64,000 nt of DNA from Comamonas endophytica (GCF_023634805.2 NZ_CP106881.1:930001-994000), one strand, 5' to 3'; shown: positions 52,254-63,353, counted from the stretch's first letter. Made by a program: numbers and translations. Notes: generated by a model from the sequence alone, not told the origin.

Positions 52254-54064
52254 CAATCCTCCACTTGCAAAATCGCCAGAAAGGCTTCCTGCGGCACTTC
52301 GACGGCGCCGATCTGCTTCATGCGCTTCTTGCCGGCCTTTTGCTTTTCCAGCAGCTTGCGCTTGCGGCTGATGTCGCCGCCGTAGCACTTGGCCAGCACG
52401 TTCTTGCGCAGCGCCTTGACGGTCTCGCGGGCGATGATGTTGGCGCCGATCGCGGCCTGGATGGCAACGTCGAACATCTGGCGGCTGATGATTTCGCGCA
52501 TCTTGGCGACCACGGCGCGGCCGCGGTAGGCGGACTGCGAGCGGTGCACGATGATCGACAGCGCATCGACCTTTTCGCCGTTGAGCAGGATGTCGACCTT
52601 GACCACGTCGGAGGCGCGGTACTCCTTGAACTCGTAGTCCATCGAGGCATAGCCGCGCGAGACGCTCTTGAGCTTGTCGAAGAAGTCCAGCACGATCTCG
52701 CCCAGCGGCATCTCGTAGGTCAGCATGACCTGGCGGCCGTGGTAGGCCATGTTGATCTGCACGCCGCGCTTCTGGTTGGCCAGCGTCATCACCGGGCCCA
52801 CGTATTCCTGCGGCATGTAGAGGTGCACGGTGACGATGGGCTCGCGGATTTCCTGGAGCCGGCCCTGGTCGGGCATCTTGGACGGGTTCTCGACCATGAT
52901 CACCTCGCCGTCGCCCTTGACCACCTCGTAGACCACGCTGGGCGCGGTGGTGATCAGGTCCTGGTCGAACTCACGCTCCAGGCGCTCCTGCACGATCTCC
53001 ATGTGCAGCAGGCCCAGGAAGCCGCAGCGGAAGCCGAAGCCCAGCGCCTGCGAGACCTCGGCCTCGTACTGCAGCGAGGCGTCGTTGAGCTGCAGTTTCT
53101 CGAGCGCGTCGCGCAGCGAGTCGTACTCGCTGGCTTCGGTCGGATACAGGCCGGCGAACACCTGGGGCTGGATCTCCTTGAAGCCGGGCAGCGCCTGCTC
53201 GGCCGGGCCCAGGTTGTTGGGCAGCTTCTTTTCCAGCGTGATGGTGTCGCCGACCTTGGCGGCCTTGAGCTCCTTGATGCCGCAGATCACGTAGCCCACC
53301 TCGCCCGCGCGCAGCGCCTCGCGCGCCTCGTTGGCGGGCGTGAACACGCCCAGCGAGCCGGCTTCATAGACCGCCCCCGTGGCCATCAGCTTGATGCGCT
53401 CGTTCTTCCTGAGCTGGCCGTCGACCACGCGCACCAGCATGACGACGCCCACATAGGGGTCGAACCAGCTGTCGATGATCATCGCGCGCAGCGGCGCCTC
53501 GGGCTCGCCCTTGGGATGGGGGATCTTCGCCACGATGGCCTCGAGGATGTCGTCGACGCCCATGCCGCTCTTGGCCGAGCAGGGGATCGCATCCGTCGCG
53601 TCGATGCCGATCACGTCCTCGATCTCGGCCTTGGCGTTGTCGGGATCGGCATTGGGCAGATCCATCTTGTTGAGCACCGACACCACCTCGACGCCCAGGT
53701 CCAGCGCGGTGTAGCAGTTGGCCACGGTCTGGGCCTCGACGCCCTGCGAGGCATCGACCACCAGCAGTGCGCCTTCGCAGGCCGACAGCGAACGGCTGAC
53801 TTCGTACGAGAAGTCGACGTGGCCCGGGGTGTCGATCAGGTTCAGGTTGTAGACCTGGCCGTCCCTGGCCTTGTACTGCAGCGCTGCCGTCTGTGCCTTG
53901 ATGGTGATGCCGCGCTCTTTCTCGATGTCCATCGAGTCCAGCACCTGCGCTTCCATTTGGCGCTCGGCGAGACCACCGCAGCGTTGGATCAGTCGGTCCG
54001 CAAGGGTCGACTTGCCATGGTCGATATGCGCAATGATGGAGAAATTTCTGATGTGCTTCATCAA
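52253..54064 (-). CDS. lepA: Elongation factor 4 (LepA)
   Basis: A translational GTPase that back-translocates or otherwise aids ribosomes under stress and in initiation. The 603-aa product has G1 'HIDHGKST', 'RGITIKAQT', 'DTPGHVDF', 'NKMD', and the LepA C-terminal domain ending '[24 protein letters not shown]' (in part). The start is [15 protein letters not shown]. It is the first gene after a terminator, so it presumably has its own promoter in the 363-bp gap upstream. Confidence 0.97.
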   Translation of the reverse strand: MMKHIRNFSIIAHIDHGKSTLADRLIQRCGGLAERQMEAQVLDSMDIEKERGITIKAQTAALQYKARDGQVYNLNLIDTPGHVDFSYEVSRSLSACEGALLVVDASQGVEAQTVANCYTALDLGVEVVSVLNKMDLPNADPDNAKAEIEDVIGIDATDAIPCSAKSGMGVDDILEAIVAKIPHPKGEPEAPLRAMIIDSWFDPYVGVVMLVRVVDGQLRKNERIKLMATGAVYEAGSLGVFTPANEAREALRAGEVGYVICGIKELKAAKVGDTITLEKKLPNNLGPAEQALPGFKEIQPQVFAGLYPTEASEYDSLRDALEKLQLNDASLQYEAEVSQALGFGFRCGFLGLLHMEIVQERLEREFDQDLITTAPSVVYEVVKGDGEVIMVENPSKMPDQGRLQEIREPIVTVHLYMPQEYVGPVMTLANQKRGVQINMAYHGRQVMLTYEMPLGEIVLDFFDKLKSVSRGYASMDYEFKEYRASDVVKVDILLNGEKVDALSIIVHRSQSAYRGRAVVAKMREIISRQMFDVAIQAAIGANIIARETVKALRKNVLAKCYGGDISRKRKLLEKQKAGKKRMKQIGAVEVPQEAFLAILQVED

Positions 54065-54427
54065 CGAAAGGCGTCTGGTAAGAAAAAAACAGGGAGAGCG
54101 CGTGCAAGAAAAAAGGGCGCGTCGACTGGAGACGCGCCCTGAACCAACAATCTAGGGCAACTGCGATGGTTGGGGCTTCATTGTAGGCAAAAAGCCCATC
54201 TGCAGAAGCCGCCGCGCACCGCCCCCGAAGGGAATTGCCAGTTGGCGAAAGGGTCATGCGCGCGGGCCCTCTGGCACCGCGCCGCGCTCCACTGGCCAGG
54301 GTGGCGCATGCTTCCCGAAGGCGCATGCCGCCACCCTTTGCGGCCGCAACCGGCCATTCTACCCAATGCGCCGAATCCGGCGCCAGGCGGTGCATGCGCC
54401 GCTCCAGGGGATAGGCGCAGTCCCGCT
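54065..54427. other. Intergenic region between degP and lepA
   Basis: A 363-bp interval. It contains the degP-side terminator (54105-54140), and otherwise GC-rich sequence with short inverted stretches such as GGCGCATGC/GCATGCGCC at about 54303-54390. A 62-codon minus-strand frame (54178-54366) exists, but has no start signal or recognisable product. The lepA promoter is expected here. Confidence 0.5.
54105..54140 (-). terminator. Rho-independent terminator of the rpoE-rseA-degP operon
   Basis: On the minus strand a perfect 10-bp stem AGGGCGCGTC/GACGCGCCCT with a 7-nt loop, then TTTTTTCTT. It lies about 290 bp after the degP stop. Confidence 0.85.
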
Positions 54428-55933
54428 TCAGCGCGACGGACGGATCAGCACATACTGCGCCCACTCGCCGCGGCGCACCAGCAGGTTGATCGGCTTGGCC
54501 TTGTCGGCCTTGGCCAGCGCGGCCTCGAAGCCCTTGAGGTTGGCGATCTCGGTGTTGGCCACGGCCAGCAGCACGTCGCCCTCGCGCAGGCCGGCACGCG
54601 CGGCCGCGCCCTCGGCCGAGACCACGCGCACGCCGCCCTTGATCTTCAGGTCCTTCTTCTGCGCTTCGCTCAACTCGGCAACGCCCAGGCCCAGCTGCTG
54701 GGCCGCGGCCGACGACGACTTGGGTGCCTTGTCATCGCCTGGCGCCGCAGCGGTCTGGGCCTTCTCATCGGGCTCGACCTCGGCAATGGTGATGCTCAGG
54801 TCGCGCTGGCTGCCGCGGCGGAACACCGTGATGGCGCTCTTGGTGCCGGGCTTGGTGTTGCCCACCATGCGCGGCAGGTCGCCGAACTTCTCGATCGGCT
54901 TGCCTTCGTAGCGCGTGATCACGTCGCCCGCCTCGATGCCCGCCTTCTCGGCCGGCGAGCCGGCCTCGACGGCGCTGACCAGCGCGCCCTGGGGCTTGCC
55001 CAGGCCGATGGATTCGGCGACGTCCTTGGTCACGGCGCCGATCTGCACGCCGATGCGCCCGCGCGTCACGCGGCCCGAGGTGCGCAGCTGGTCGCTGACG
55101 CGGATCGCCTCGTCCATGGGAATGGCAAAGGAAATGCCCATGAAGCCGCCCGAGCGCGAGTAGATCTGGCTGTTGATGCCCACCACCTCGCCGCGCAGGT
55201 TGATCAGCGGGCCGCCCGAGTTGCCGGGGTTGATGGCCACGTCGGTCTGGATGAAGGGAATGTATTCACCCGTGTCGCGCTGCTTGGCGCTGACGATGCC
55301 GGCGGTGACGCTGTTCTCCAGGCCGAAGGGCGAGCCGATGGCCATGACCCACTCGCCGACCTTGAGGCGGTTGACGTCGCCGACCTTGACGGCGGGCAGG
55401 CCGCGGGCCTCGATCTTCACCACGGCCACGTCGGTGCGCTTGTCCGAACCGATGATCTTGGCCTTGAACTCGCGCTTGTCGGTCAGCGTCACGATGACTT
55501 CGGAGGCACCCTCGACCACATGCGCGTTGGTCATGACGTAGCCATCCTGCGTCAGGATGAAGCCCGAGCCCACGCCGCGCGCCTGCTCCTCTTCGGGCTG
55601 CTGCGGCTGCTGGGGCCGCTGCGGGCGCTGCGGCAGGTTGGGAATGGGCACGCCGAAGCGCCGGAAGAACTCCAGCATCTCCTCGTCCATGCCGGCGGCG
55701 TTGTTGCGGCTGGCGACCTTTTCCGAGGTGCGGATGTTGACCACCGACGGCCCGACCTGTTCGACCAGGTCGGTGAAGTCCGGCAGGCCGCGCACGGCCG
55801 CCGCGGCGGCGGAGGGCAGCGCGGCCGGCGCCTGGGCCAGCGCCGAGGCGGGCAGAAGCGCGCCCGCCGACGCGGCTGCCATGACCGATGCCAGCACGGC
55901 CGAGCGTGCCGATCTCCAGGAGGTATGGGACAT
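54428..55933 (-). CDS. degP: Periplasmic serine endoprotease DegP/MucD
   Basis: An HtrA-family periplasmic chaperone-protease for misfolded envelope proteins. The 501-aa product has a signal peptide (about 1-34, ending 'LPASALAQA'), the trypsin-like domain with catalytic His in 'VMTNAHVVEGA', Asp in 'RTDVAVVKIEA' and Ser in 'NPGNSGGPLIN', then two PDZ domains (about 285-375 and 410-495). A proline/glutamine-rich loop precedes the protease. ATG 55933 has AAGGA 8 nt upstream. It is third in the rpoE-rseA-degP operon. Confidence 0.96.
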   Translation of the reverse strand: MSHTSWRSARSAVLASVMAAASAGALLPASALAQAPAALPSAAAAAVRGLPDFTDLVEQVGPSVVNIRTSEKVASRNNAAGMDEEMLEFFRRFGVPIPNLPQRPQRPQQPQQPEEEQARGVGSGFILTQDGYVMTNAHVVEGASEVIVTLTDKREFKAKIIGSDKRTDVAVVKIEARGLPAVKVGDVNRLKVGEWVMAIGSPFGLENSVTAGIVSAKQRDTGEYIPFIQTDVAINPGNSGGPLINLRGEVVGINSQIYSRSGGFMGISFAIPMDEAIRVSDQLRTSGRVTRGRIGVQIGAVTKDVAESIGLGKPQGALVSAVEAGSPAEKAGIEAGDVITRYEGKPIEKFGDLPRMVGNTKPGTKSAITVFRRGSQRDLSITIAEVEPDEKAQTAAAPGDDKAPKSSSAAAQQLGLGVAELSEAQKKDLKIKGGVRVVSAEGAAARAGLREGDVLLAVANTEIANLKGFEAALAKADKAKPINLLVRRGEWAQYVLIRPSR

Positions 55934-56043
55934 TCTCATCCTTTCACGATTCTCGAAGCAAACAAGCTTTGGAACGCGCCGCGCGGATTTGGTTCCCGGC
56001 AGGCGCGCCGACCACCCTGCCATCATGCACCCTGCCGGGGCAC

Positions 56044-56649
56044 TCAATGGTGCACGGAAGCGTCGGAAAAACTCGCGTTGCGCAGGAAGTTCGCCGGCAT
56101 CTGCAGTGCCGCGACGCTGCTGTACTGGCGGTGCGCGGCCAGCAGCTCGTCGAGGCGCGGGTCGCGCAGCATGATCGGCGCGCCCGGACCGGCCTGCATG
56201 GCCAGCATCTCGCCAGGCACCGACTGCTGGGGCGTGTCGTTCTGCACCAGCTGCATGCCGCTGTCGCTGCCCGTGCGCAGCGAGCTCCAGCCGAACGCGG
56301 CCACGGCCGCGAACGAGGCCACGCCGGCGGCCATCTTCCAGCGGAACACGGAAGCGTTGGCCGCGCGCTCGGGTGCGTGCGCCGCGGCAATGGGCCGCAG
56401 CTGCGCAGGCTGCAGCCGCGGCTCGCGCGCCAGCTCGGCGCGCACGCCCGACAGCACGTCGTGCTGCGCGTGGTGCGCCAGCTCCGGCGAGCGCAGCACA
56501 TCGCCCACCAGCTGGTACAGCTGCCAGGCCTGGCGGCCTTCATCGCTGTCCGCGAACGCCAGCGCCGTGCCAATATCCCCGGCCGCCAGTTCCCCGTCGG
56601 CCAATGCCGACAGCTGTTCTCTTTGACTTTGGTTCAGATCTTGATTCAT
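56044..56649 (-). CDS. rseA: Sigma-E anti-sigma factor RseA
   Basis: A membrane anti-sigma factor holding RpoE until envelope stress triggers its proteolysis. In the 201-aa product, the N-terminal cytoplasmic domain ('REQLSALADGELAAGDIGTALAF' in part) is the RseA/MucA signature, a single transmembrane segment lies at about 108-125, and a short periplasmic tail follows. ATG 56649 is chosen; a GTG lies 4 codons upstream. It sits between rpoE and degP, with no rseB between. Confidence 0.92.
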   Translation of the reverse strand: MNQDLNQSQREQLSALADGELAAGDIGTALAFADSDEGRQAWQLYQLVGDVLRSPELAHHAQHDVLSGVRAELAREPRLQPAQLRPIAAAHAPERAANASVFRWKMAAGVASFAAVAAFGWSSLRTGSDSGMQLVQNDTPQQSVPGEMLAMQAGPGAPIMLRDPRLDELLAAHRQYSSVAALQMPANFLRNASFSDASVHH

Positions 56650-56691
56650 GTTGCCATCCACCGGCGCCGCAGCAGCGCCAACTACCCACGC

Positions 56692-57321
56692 TTACCAACG
56701 CTTGCCCGTCTGGTTCTCCAGCAGCGGCTTGACCCGCGCAGAAATCGCCTCGCGTGCACGAAAGATGCGCGAACGCACCGTGCCGATCGGACACTCCATG
56801 GCCGCGGCAATCTCCTCGTAGCTCAGGCCCTCGATCTCGCGCAGCGTCACCGCCTGGCGCAATTCCTCGGGCAGGGCCTGCATCGCGGCGTTCACCGCCT
56901 CGGCGATTTCCTGGGCCGCCAGCACCGTCTCCGGTGTCTCGTCCGTGGTTAGTTCTTGTCCAGCGGCAGAAGTTTCATGTTCGTCGCTCTGGTTGCGCAA
57001 TGCCGAATCCGCCACCACCGGATTGCGCTTCATGTCGAGCAGCGCCTTCTTCGCGGTATTGACCGCGATCCGGTACAGCCAGGTATAGAACTGGGCCTCG
57101 CCGCGGAACTGGTGCAGCGCGCGGTAGGCGCGGATGAAGGTTTCCTGCGCGATGTCCTGCACCTGGTCGGTGTCGCGCACCATGCGCGCGATCAGGCGCT
57201 CGATGCGGCGCTGGTACTTGATCACCAGCAGCTCGAAGGCCCGCTGGTCCCCGGCATTGGTCCGCTCCACCAATTGGAGGTCGCTGTCGCTGGTGGAGGG
57301 AGGAGTCACGGAAGGCTTCAT
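56692..57321 (-). CDS. rpoE: Extracytoplasmic-function sigma factor RpoE
   Basis: A 209-aa ECF sigma factor directing envelope-stress genes. Region 2 ('DQRAFELLVIKYQRRIERLIARMV', 'QDIAQETFIRAYRALHQFRG') and region 4 ('LPEELRQAVTLREIEGLSYEEIAAAMECPIGTVRSRIFRAR', each in part) are joined by an acidic linker. ATG 57321 (MKPSVTPPSTSDSD) is chosen; the longer frame overlaps the upstream gene. It probably autoregulates, but I cannot see a clear GAACTT/TCTGA promoter. Confidence 0.95.
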   Translation of the reverse strand: MKPSVTPPSTSDSDLQLVERTNAGDQRAFELLVIKYQRRIERLIARMVRDTDQVQDIAQETFIRAYRALHQFRGEAQFYTWLYRIAVNTAKKALLDMKRNPVVADSALRNQSDEHETSAAGQELTTDETPETVLAAQEIAEAVNAAMQALPEELRQAVTLREIEGLSYEEIAAAMECPIGTVRSRIFRAREAISARVKPLLENQTGKRW

Positions 57322-57359
57322 GGAATCGTTCAGGGCGCGCTGGGCGGCCTCCGGCGCTG

Positions 57360-57818
57360 TCAAGCGCTCTGGGCAGGCCGGGCGCGCCAATATACCGCAC
57401 GCCGCAGATCCCCCCACAGCGCGGGCGCGCTCGCGGCCTCGAGCCATAGCCAGCGCGGGCGCCGCGCGGGCAGCGCCACGCGCAGCAGCAGGAAGCCCTG
57501 CCCGTCCCAGCAGACCTCAGGCACGGCGCGCAGCGGCACGGGCCGCGCGTCCTGGCCGGCGTGCAGCCACCAGGCGCTGCCGTCCCATTCCAGCGCGCCT
57601 TCGGGCCACTGGCGCCAGCCGCGCCAGGCGAACGCGCCCACCGCCAGCCACAGCGCAAGGCCCAGCGCCGGCGCCCAGGGCCGTGCGCCCGCGCCCTGCA
57701 GCGCCCACAGCGCCAGCGCCGCCGCGGCCAGCCCCGCCAGCGCCAGCAGCCCCCAGCCCAGCACGCGCGGCGGCCTGGCCAGCGCATAGGCCTGGCGCGC
57801 CGGCGCGCTGCGCGTCAT
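57360..57818 (-). CDS. Hypothetical membrane protein
   Basis: A 152-aa protein rich in Ala, Leu, Trp and Arg, with two adjacent transmembrane segments (about 20-42 and 47-66) and a cytoplasmic or periplasmic C-terminal half containing many Trp. It lies between fabF and rpoE on the same strand. It resembles the small YcgL/'protein YgfX-like' membrane proteins in layout only, and I cannot assign a family with confidence. Confidence 0.65.
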   Translation of the reverse strand: MTRSAPARQAYALARPPRVLGWGLLALAGLAAAALALWALQGAGARPWAPALGLALWLAVGAFAWRGWRQWPEGALEWDGSAWWLHAGQDARPVPLRAVPEVCWDGQGFLLLRVALPARRPRWLWLEAASAPALWGDLRRAVYWRARPAQSA

Positions 57819-57904
57819 GGCGCGGCCCCATGAAAAAAGCGCCGCCCCGGCAGCAGATGTGCGGGAGAGCGGCGCCTTGGCATGGTGCAGCGGCTGAAGG
57901 TGAA

Positions 57905-59149
57905 TCAGATCCGCTTGAAGATCAGCGAGCCGTTGGTCCCGCCGAAACCGAAGTTGTTCTTCAGCGCCACGTCGATCTTCATGTCCCGCGCGGTATTCGC
58001 GCAGTAGTCGAGATCGCAGTCCGGATCCTGCGAGAAGATGTTGATGGTCGGCGGCACCTTCTGGTGGTGCAGCGCCAGCACCGTGAACACGCTCTCGATG
58101 CCGCCGGCGCCGCCCAGCAGGTGGCCGGTCATCGACTTGGTCGAGCTCACCACCATGTCTTTCGCATGGTCGCCGAGCGCGGCCTTGATGGCGCGCGTCT
58201 CGTTGAGGTCGCCCAGCGGCGTGGAAGTGCCATGGGCGTTGAGGTAGTCCACCTGGTCGGCGTTGACTCCTGCATTGCGCATGGCGTTGAGCATGGCGCG
58301 GCGTGGGCCGTCCATGTTGGGCGCGGTCATGTGGCCGGCGTCGGCACTCATGCCGTAGCCCGCCAGTTCGGCGTAGATCCTGGCGCCGCGGGCCTTGGCG
58401 TGCTCGTACTCCTCGAGCACCAGCATGCCGGCGCCCTCGCCCAGCACGAAGCCGTCACGGTCCTTGTCCCAGGGACGCGACGCCGTCTTCGGGTCGTCGT
58501 TGCGCGTCGAAAGCGCACGCATGGCGGCAAAGCCGCCCACGCCCAGGGGCGAGACCGTGGCTTCGGTGCCGCCGGCGATCACCACGTCGGCGTCGCCGTA
58601 CTCGATCATGCGGCCGGCTTCGCCGATGCAGTGCAGCCCGGTGGTACAGGCCGTGACCACGGCGAGGTTCGGGCCCTTGAAGCCGAAGCGCATGGACACG
58701 TGGCCGGCCACCATGTTGATGATGGACGCGGGCACGAAGAACGGGGTGATGCGGCGCGGGCCGCGGTTGCCCAGTTCGATCTGTGTATTCTCGATCAGCG
58801 GCAGGCCGCCGATGCCGGAGCCCACCACGCAGCCGATGCGCGTGGCAAGGTCCTCGGACAGGGCTTCGCCCGTGGGCAGGCCCGCATCCTGCACCGCCTG
58901 CGCCGCGGCCGCAATGCCATAGTGGATGAAGCTGTCCATACCGCGCGCATCCTTTGCGCTGATATAGGACTCGACATCAAATCCTTTGACCTCACCCGCG
59001 ATCTTGCAGGAGAAGTTCGAGGTGTCGAACTTCGTGATGAGGTCAATTCCGGACTGGCCGGCCAGGATATTGGCCCAGGCATCCGCCACCGTGTTACCTA
59101 CGGGGCTGATGCAACCCAGGCCGGTCACGACAACGCGACGACGGCTCAT
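57905..59149 (-). CDS. fabF: 3-oxoacyl-ACP synthase II (FabF)
   Basis: An elongating beta-ketoacyl-ACP synthase condensing malonyl-ACP with acyl-ACP. The 414-aa thiolase-fold product has nucleophile Cys168 in '[16 protein letters not shown]' and the two His in '[12 protein letters not shown]' and '[13 protein letters not shown]'. It is downstream of acpP with a 40-bp gap. Confidence 0.98.
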   Translation of the reverse strand: MSRRRVVVTGLGCISPVGNTVADAWANILAGQSGIDLITKFDTSNFSCKIAGEVKGFDVESYISAKDARGMDSFIHYGIAAAAQAVQDAGLPTGEALSEDLATRIGCVVGSGIGGLPLIENTQIELGNRGPRRITPFFVPASIINMVAGHVSMRFGFKGPNLAVVTACTTGLHCIGEAGRMIEYGDADVVIAGGTEATVSPLGVGGFAAMRALSTRNDDPKTASRPWDKDRDGFVLGEGAGMLVLEEYEHAKARGARIYAELAGYGMSADAGHMTAPNMDGPRRAMLNAMRNAGVNADQVDYLNAHGTSTPLGDLNETRAIKAALGDHAKDMVVSSTKSMTGHLLGGAGGIESVFTVLALHHQKVPPTINIFSQDPDCDLDYCANTARDMKIDVALKNNFGFGGTNGSLIFKRI

Positions 59150-59189
59150 GCGTAAAACTTTCTACTGAACGCGCAATGCGCGCAGGCCT

Positions 59190-59465
<276 letters not shown>

Positions 59466-59530
59466 CTAGCTGCTTGGAGCAAAACCCCTGCACAGCTGCC
59501 GTTCGGACATACGGCGTTGACTCTTGACAA

Positions 59531-60274
59531 TTACATGTACATGCCACCGTTGACATGCAATTCCTGCCCTGTCACGTAACCTGCACCCAAGGATGCGAGG
59601 TAGGCGACGGCGTGTGCGATGTCGGACGGCTGACCCAGTTGCCCCAGGGCAATCTGCGATTGCAGCGCCTGGCGCTGCTCCTGCGGCAGCTGTGCGGTCA
59701 TGTCGGTTTCAATGAAACCGGGGGCCACGCAGTTGACGGTGATGTTTCGGCTGCCCAGCTCGCGCGCCAGCGCGCGCGTCATGCCGGCAACGCCGGCCTT
59801 GGCGGCCGCGTAGTTGGCCTGGCCCGGATTGCCGGAGGCGCCAACCACGCTGGTGATCGAGATGATACGGCCAAAGCGCTGCTTCATCATCGGACGGATG
59901 GCGGCGCGGCTGACGCGGAAGACCGCTTTGAGATTGGTGTCAATCACCGCGTCCCAGTCTTCGTCCTTCATGCGCATGGCCAGCTGGTCGCGCGTGATGC
60001 CCGCGTTGTTGACCAGCACGTGCAGGCCGCCCTGGGCCTTGACGATGCCGTCGATCAGCGCCTCGACGGCCGCGCCGTCGGTGACGTTGAGGTTGACGCC
60101 GCGGCAGCCGGGAAAGGCCGCCAGGGCCTCGCCGATGCGCTCGGCGCCGCTGTCGGAGGTGGCCGTGCCGACCACTTGGTAGCCGCGACCGGCCAGTTCC
60201 AGCGCGATGGCGGCGCCAATGCCGCGCGTGGCGCCGGTCACCAGGGCCACTTGGGGTTTGGAGTTTTCTGTCAT
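59531..60274 (-). CDS. fabG: 3-oxoacyl-ACP reductase FabG
   Basis: An NADPH-dependent short-chain dehydrogenase reducing 3-oxoacyl-ACP. The 247-aa product has 'VTGATRGIGAAIALELAGRG', 'VNNAGITRDQLAMRM', the Ser-Tyr-Lys catalytic set in 'ITSVVGASGNPGQANYAAAKAG' (in part) and 'PGFIETDMT'. The start overlaps the fabD stop by four bases (60271-60274). Confidence 0.97.
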   Translation of the reverse strand: MTENSKPQVALVTGATRGIGAAIALELAGRGYQVVGTATSDSGAERIGEALAAFPGCRGVNLNVTDGAAVEALIDGIVKAQGGLHVLVNNAGITRDQLAMRMKDEDWDAVIDTNLKAVFRVSRAAIRPMMKQRFGRIISITSVVGASGNPGQANYAAAKAGVAGMTRALARELGSRNITVNCVAPGFIETDMTAQLPQEQRQALQSQIALGQLGQPSDIAHAVAYLASLGAGYVTGQELHVNGGMYM

Positions 60275-61215
60275 GCGATCAGTTCTTTCACTTCGGCCAG
60301 TGTGGCCGGATCGTAGAGGGCTGCGCCCGTGAGTTCGGCGTCGATGCGCCGGGTCAGGCCCGTCAGCACCTTGCCCGGGCCGCATTCGACCAGGTGGGTG
60401 ATGCCGCGGGCCTTCATGGCCTGCACGCACTCGACCCAGCGCACCGGCCCGAAGGCCTGGCGGTACAGAGCGTCGCGGATGGCATCGGCCTCGGCCTGCA
60501 CCGCGACGTCGATGTTGTTGATGACCGGAATCGTCGGTGCCGCCAGCACGGTCTGCGCCAGCGCCGCGCGCAGCTTCTCGGCGGCGGGCTTCATCAGGCT
60601 GGAGTGGAACGGCGCCGACACCGGCAGCGGCAGCGCGCGCTTGGCGCCCGCGGCCTTGAGCGCCTCGCAGGCCTTTTCCACCGCCAGCTTGCTGCCGGCA
60701 ATGACGGTCTGCGCGGGATCGTTGAAATTCACCGCTTCGACGGCTTCGGTGCCGCCCAGGCGGGCCGTGACTTCGGCGCAGCCTGCGGTCACCGCATCCG
60801 CACCCATGCCGAGGATGGCGGCCATCGCGCCGGCGCCCACGGGCACGGCTTCCTGCATGGCCTGCGCGCGCAAGCGCACCAGCGGCGCGGCCTGGGCCAG
60901 CGTCAACACGCCCGATGCCACCAGCGCCGAATACTCGCCCAGCGAATGGCCGGCCAGCGCCTCGGGCTGCGCGCCGCCTTCGGCGCACCAGACGCGCCAT
61001 GCGGCCACGCCCGCGACCAGCATCGCCGGCTGGGTGTTGGTGGTCAGGGCCAGCGCTTCCTTCGGGCCTGCGTGGATCAGCTGGGCGACATCCTCGCCCA
61101 GCGCGTCGGAAGCTTCCTGCAGGGTCTGCACGACCACCGGATGGTCCTGCCAGGCGTCCAGCATACCCACGGACTGCGATCCCTGGCCAGGAAAGACAAA
61201 TGCAAATTTCTTCAT
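60271..61215 (-). CDS. fabD: Malonyl-CoA:ACP transacylase FabD
   Basis: Loads malonyl from CoA to AcpP. The 314-aa product has 'FVFPGQGSQSVGM', catalytic Ser91 in 'LAGHSLGEYSALVA' and His in 'SAPFHSSLMKP'. ATG 61215 is preferred; an in-frame GTG lies 2 codons upstream. Confidence 0.97.
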   Translation of the reverse strand: MKKFAFVFPGQGSQSVGMLDAWQDHPVVVQTLQEASDALGEDVAQLIHAGPKEALALTTNTQPAMLVAGVAAWRVWCAEGGAQPEALAGHSLGEYSALVASGVLTLAQAAPLVRLRAQAMQEAVPVGAGAMAAILGMGADAVTAGCAEVTARLGGTEAVEAVNFNDPAQTVIAGSKLAVEKACEALKAAGAKRALPLPVSAPFHSSLMKPAAEKLRAALAQTVLAAPTIPVINNIDVAVQAEADAIRDALYRQAFGPVRWVECVQAMKARGITHLVECGPGKVLTGLTRRIDAELTGAALYDPATLAEVKELIA

Positions 61216-61269
61216 GCTCACGATCTTCTTTTAGTTTTGGAAAAAAGGCGGCCCCTTGGCCGCCGGCGG

Positions 61270-62247
61270 TTACAGCTTGAGCAGCACCGCGCCCCAGGTG
61301 AAGCCCCCGCCCACGCCTTCGAGCAGCAGGTTCTGGCCGGGCTTGATTTGGCCGCTGCGCACGCCATGGTCCAGCGCCAGCGGAATCGACGCCGCCGAGG
61401 TGTTGCCGTGCTGGTCGACGGTGACGATGACCTTCTCCATCGGCAGCCCGAGCTTCTTGGCGGTGCTCTGCATGATGCGGATGTTCGCCTGGTGGGGAAT
61501 CAGCCAGTCGATGTCGGCATCGGTCATGCCGGCCTTGTCGAGCGTGGCGCGCGCGGCCTTCTCGAGCACGCCCACGGCCAGCTTGAACACCGCCTGGCCG
61601 TCCATCTTCAGCACCGGGTCGCCCAGCACCTTGCCGCCCGAGACGTTGCCGGGCACGCACAGGATGCCGCTGTGCTTGCCGTCGGCATGCAGGTCGCTGG
61701 CCAGGATGCCCGGCTGCTCCGAAGCCTCCAGCACCACGGCGCCCGCGCCATCGCCGAACAGCACGCAGGTCGTGCGGTCGTTGAAATCCAGGATGCGGCT
61801 GAAGACCTCGGCGCCGATGACCAACGCGCATTTGGCGCTGCCGGTCTGGACCAGGGCATCGGCCACCGTGAGCGCGTAGACGAAGCCGCTGCACACCGCC
61901 TGCACGTCAAATGCCGGGCAGCCGCTCGCGCCCAGCTTGTGCTGCAGGATCGCGGCGCTGGACGGGAAGACCATGTCGGGCGTGGAGGTGGCGACGATGA
62001 TCAGGTCCACGTCGGCGGCCGTGCGGCCCGCGGCCTCGAGCGCGTTGCGCGCCGCTTCCAGCGCCAGGTCGCTGCTGGCGACATCGGGCGCGGCGAAATG
62101 CCGGGCGCGGATGCCGGTGCGCTCGACGATCCATTCGTCCGAAGTCTCGATGCCGCGCGTGGCCAGATCGGCCTGGATGTCCTGATTGGTCACACGCCGG
62201 GGCGGCAGGTAGCTTCCGGTGCCGGTGATGCGGGAATAGATTCTCAT
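61270..62247 (-). CDS. fabH: 3-oxoacyl-ACP synthase III (FabH)
   Basis: Starts fatty-acid synthesis by condensing acetyl-CoA with malonyl-ACP. The 325-aa product has Cys119 ('[13 protein letters not shown]'), His252 ('IPHQANIRI') and Asn282 ('[12 protein letters not shown]'). It lies 12 bp downstream of plsX. Confidence 0.98.
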   Translation of the reverse strand: MRIYSRITGTGSYLPPRRVTNQDIQADLATRGIETSDEWIVERTGIRARHFAAPDVASSDLALEAARNALEAAGRTAADVDLIIVATSTPDMVFPSSAAILQHKLGASGCPAFDVQAVCSGFVYALTVADALVQTGSAKCALVIGAEVFSRILDFNDRTTCVLFGDGAGAVVLEASEQPGILASDLHADGKHSGILCVPGNVSGGKVLGDPVLKMDGQAVFKLAVGVLEKAARATLDKAGMTDADIDWLIPHQANIRIMQSTAKKLGLPMEKVIVTVDQHGNTSAASIPLALDHGVRSGQIKPGQNLLLEGVGGGFTWGAVLLKL

Positions 62248-62259
62248 CTGTTTTTAAGC

Positions 62260-63306
62260 TCAAGACGCCGACACAGGGGCAGCCGGAGTGGCTGGCACGG
62301 CGTCCAGCAGGGGAGCGGCGCGGGCGATCCGGGACTGAACGCGGTCAAGCAAGTTATTGCAGGCCGCATCATACGCCCGGCTCAGCGCGTACTCGAAAGC
62401 AATCGCATCGGCCGATCCATGGCTCTTGAACACCAGGCCGCGCAGGCCCAGCAGCGCCGCGCCGTTGTAGCGGCGGTGGTCCATGCGCTTCATCAGCGCC
62501 GACAGCACGGGATAGGCCACTGCGGCCGCCAGCTTGGTCAGCAGGTTGCGCTTGAACTCCTGCTTGAGCCCGTTGCTGATCATCGAGGCCACGCCTTCGC
62601 TGGTCTTGAGCGCCACGTTGCCGACGAAGCCGTCGCACACCACGATGTCGACCGTTCCCTTGAAGATGTCGTTGCCTTCGACGTTGCCGAAGAAGTTCAG
62701 CTCACCGGCCTGCCCCGCCTGGCGCAGCAGCTCGCCGCTGCGCTTGATGACGTCGCTGCCCTTGATCGCCTCTTCGCCGATGTTGAGCAGGCCGACCGAA
62801 GCCTTCGAGCCTTCGTCCAGCACCGACACCAGGGCCGTGCCCATGAAGGCGAACTGCAGCAGGTGCTCGGCGGTGCAATCGACGTTGGCGCCCAGGTCCA
62901 GCACGGTGGTGGCCCGGCCCAGGCCGTTGGGCAGTTGCGCGGCGATGGCCGGGCGGTCGATGCCCTCGAGGGTCTTGAGCACGTAGCGCGCAATGGCCAT
63001 CAGCGCGCCGGTGTTGCCGGCCGACACGGCAGCGGCGGCGGCACCTTTCTTGACCTGCTCCACGGCGACGCGCATGGAAGAGTCCTTCTTGCGCCGCAGC
63101 GCGACTTCAACCGGGTCGTCCATGCCGACGACTTCGGCCGCCGGCACCAGGGTCACACGTTCGTGCTGGAAGGATTGCAGGCTCTCGGGCCTGCCGACGA
63201 GCAGAAGATGCGCCTGGGGATGCTTGTCAAGAAACTGACGGCACGCCGCGAGCGTGACGCGGGGGCCGTGATCGCCCCCCATGCAGTCAACAGCCAGTGT
63301 GATCAT
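62260..63306 (-). CDS. plsX: Phosphate acyltransferase PlsX
   Basis: Makes acyl phosphate from acyl-ACP for phospholipid synthesis. The 348-aa peripheral membrane protein begins '[20 protein letters not shown]', with '[28 protein letters not shown]' (in part) and '[17 protein letters not shown]'. It lies between rpmF and fabH; a terminator-like hairpin separates it from rpmF. Confidence 0.97.
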   Translation of the reverse strand: MITLAVDCMGGDHGPRVTLAACRQFLDKHPQAHLLLVGRPESLQSFQHERVTLVPAAEVVGMDDPVEVALRRKKDSSMRVAVEQVKKGAAAAAVSAGNTGALMAIARYVLKTLEGIDRPAIAAQLPNGLGRATTVLDLGANVDCTAEHLLQFAFMGTALVSVLDEGSKASVGLLNIGEEAIKGSDVIKRSGELLRQAGQAGELNFFGNVEGNDIFKGTVDIVVCDGFVGNVALKTSEGVASMISNGLKQEFKRNLLTKLAAAVAYPVLSALMKRMDHRRYNGAALLGLRGLVFKSHGSADAIAFEYALSRAYDAACNNLLDRVQSRIARAAPLLDAVPATPAAPVSAS

Positions 63307-63353
63307 GGGCGACCTGCGGACCTTCAGGAAGGTCTCAAAAGAAAAATGATGCG

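Noticed and set aside
54178..54366. 62-codon minus-strand frame between degP and lepA
   Set aside because: No Shine-Dalgarno, no similarity that I recognise, Arg/Cys/Trp-rich composition typical of chance frames.
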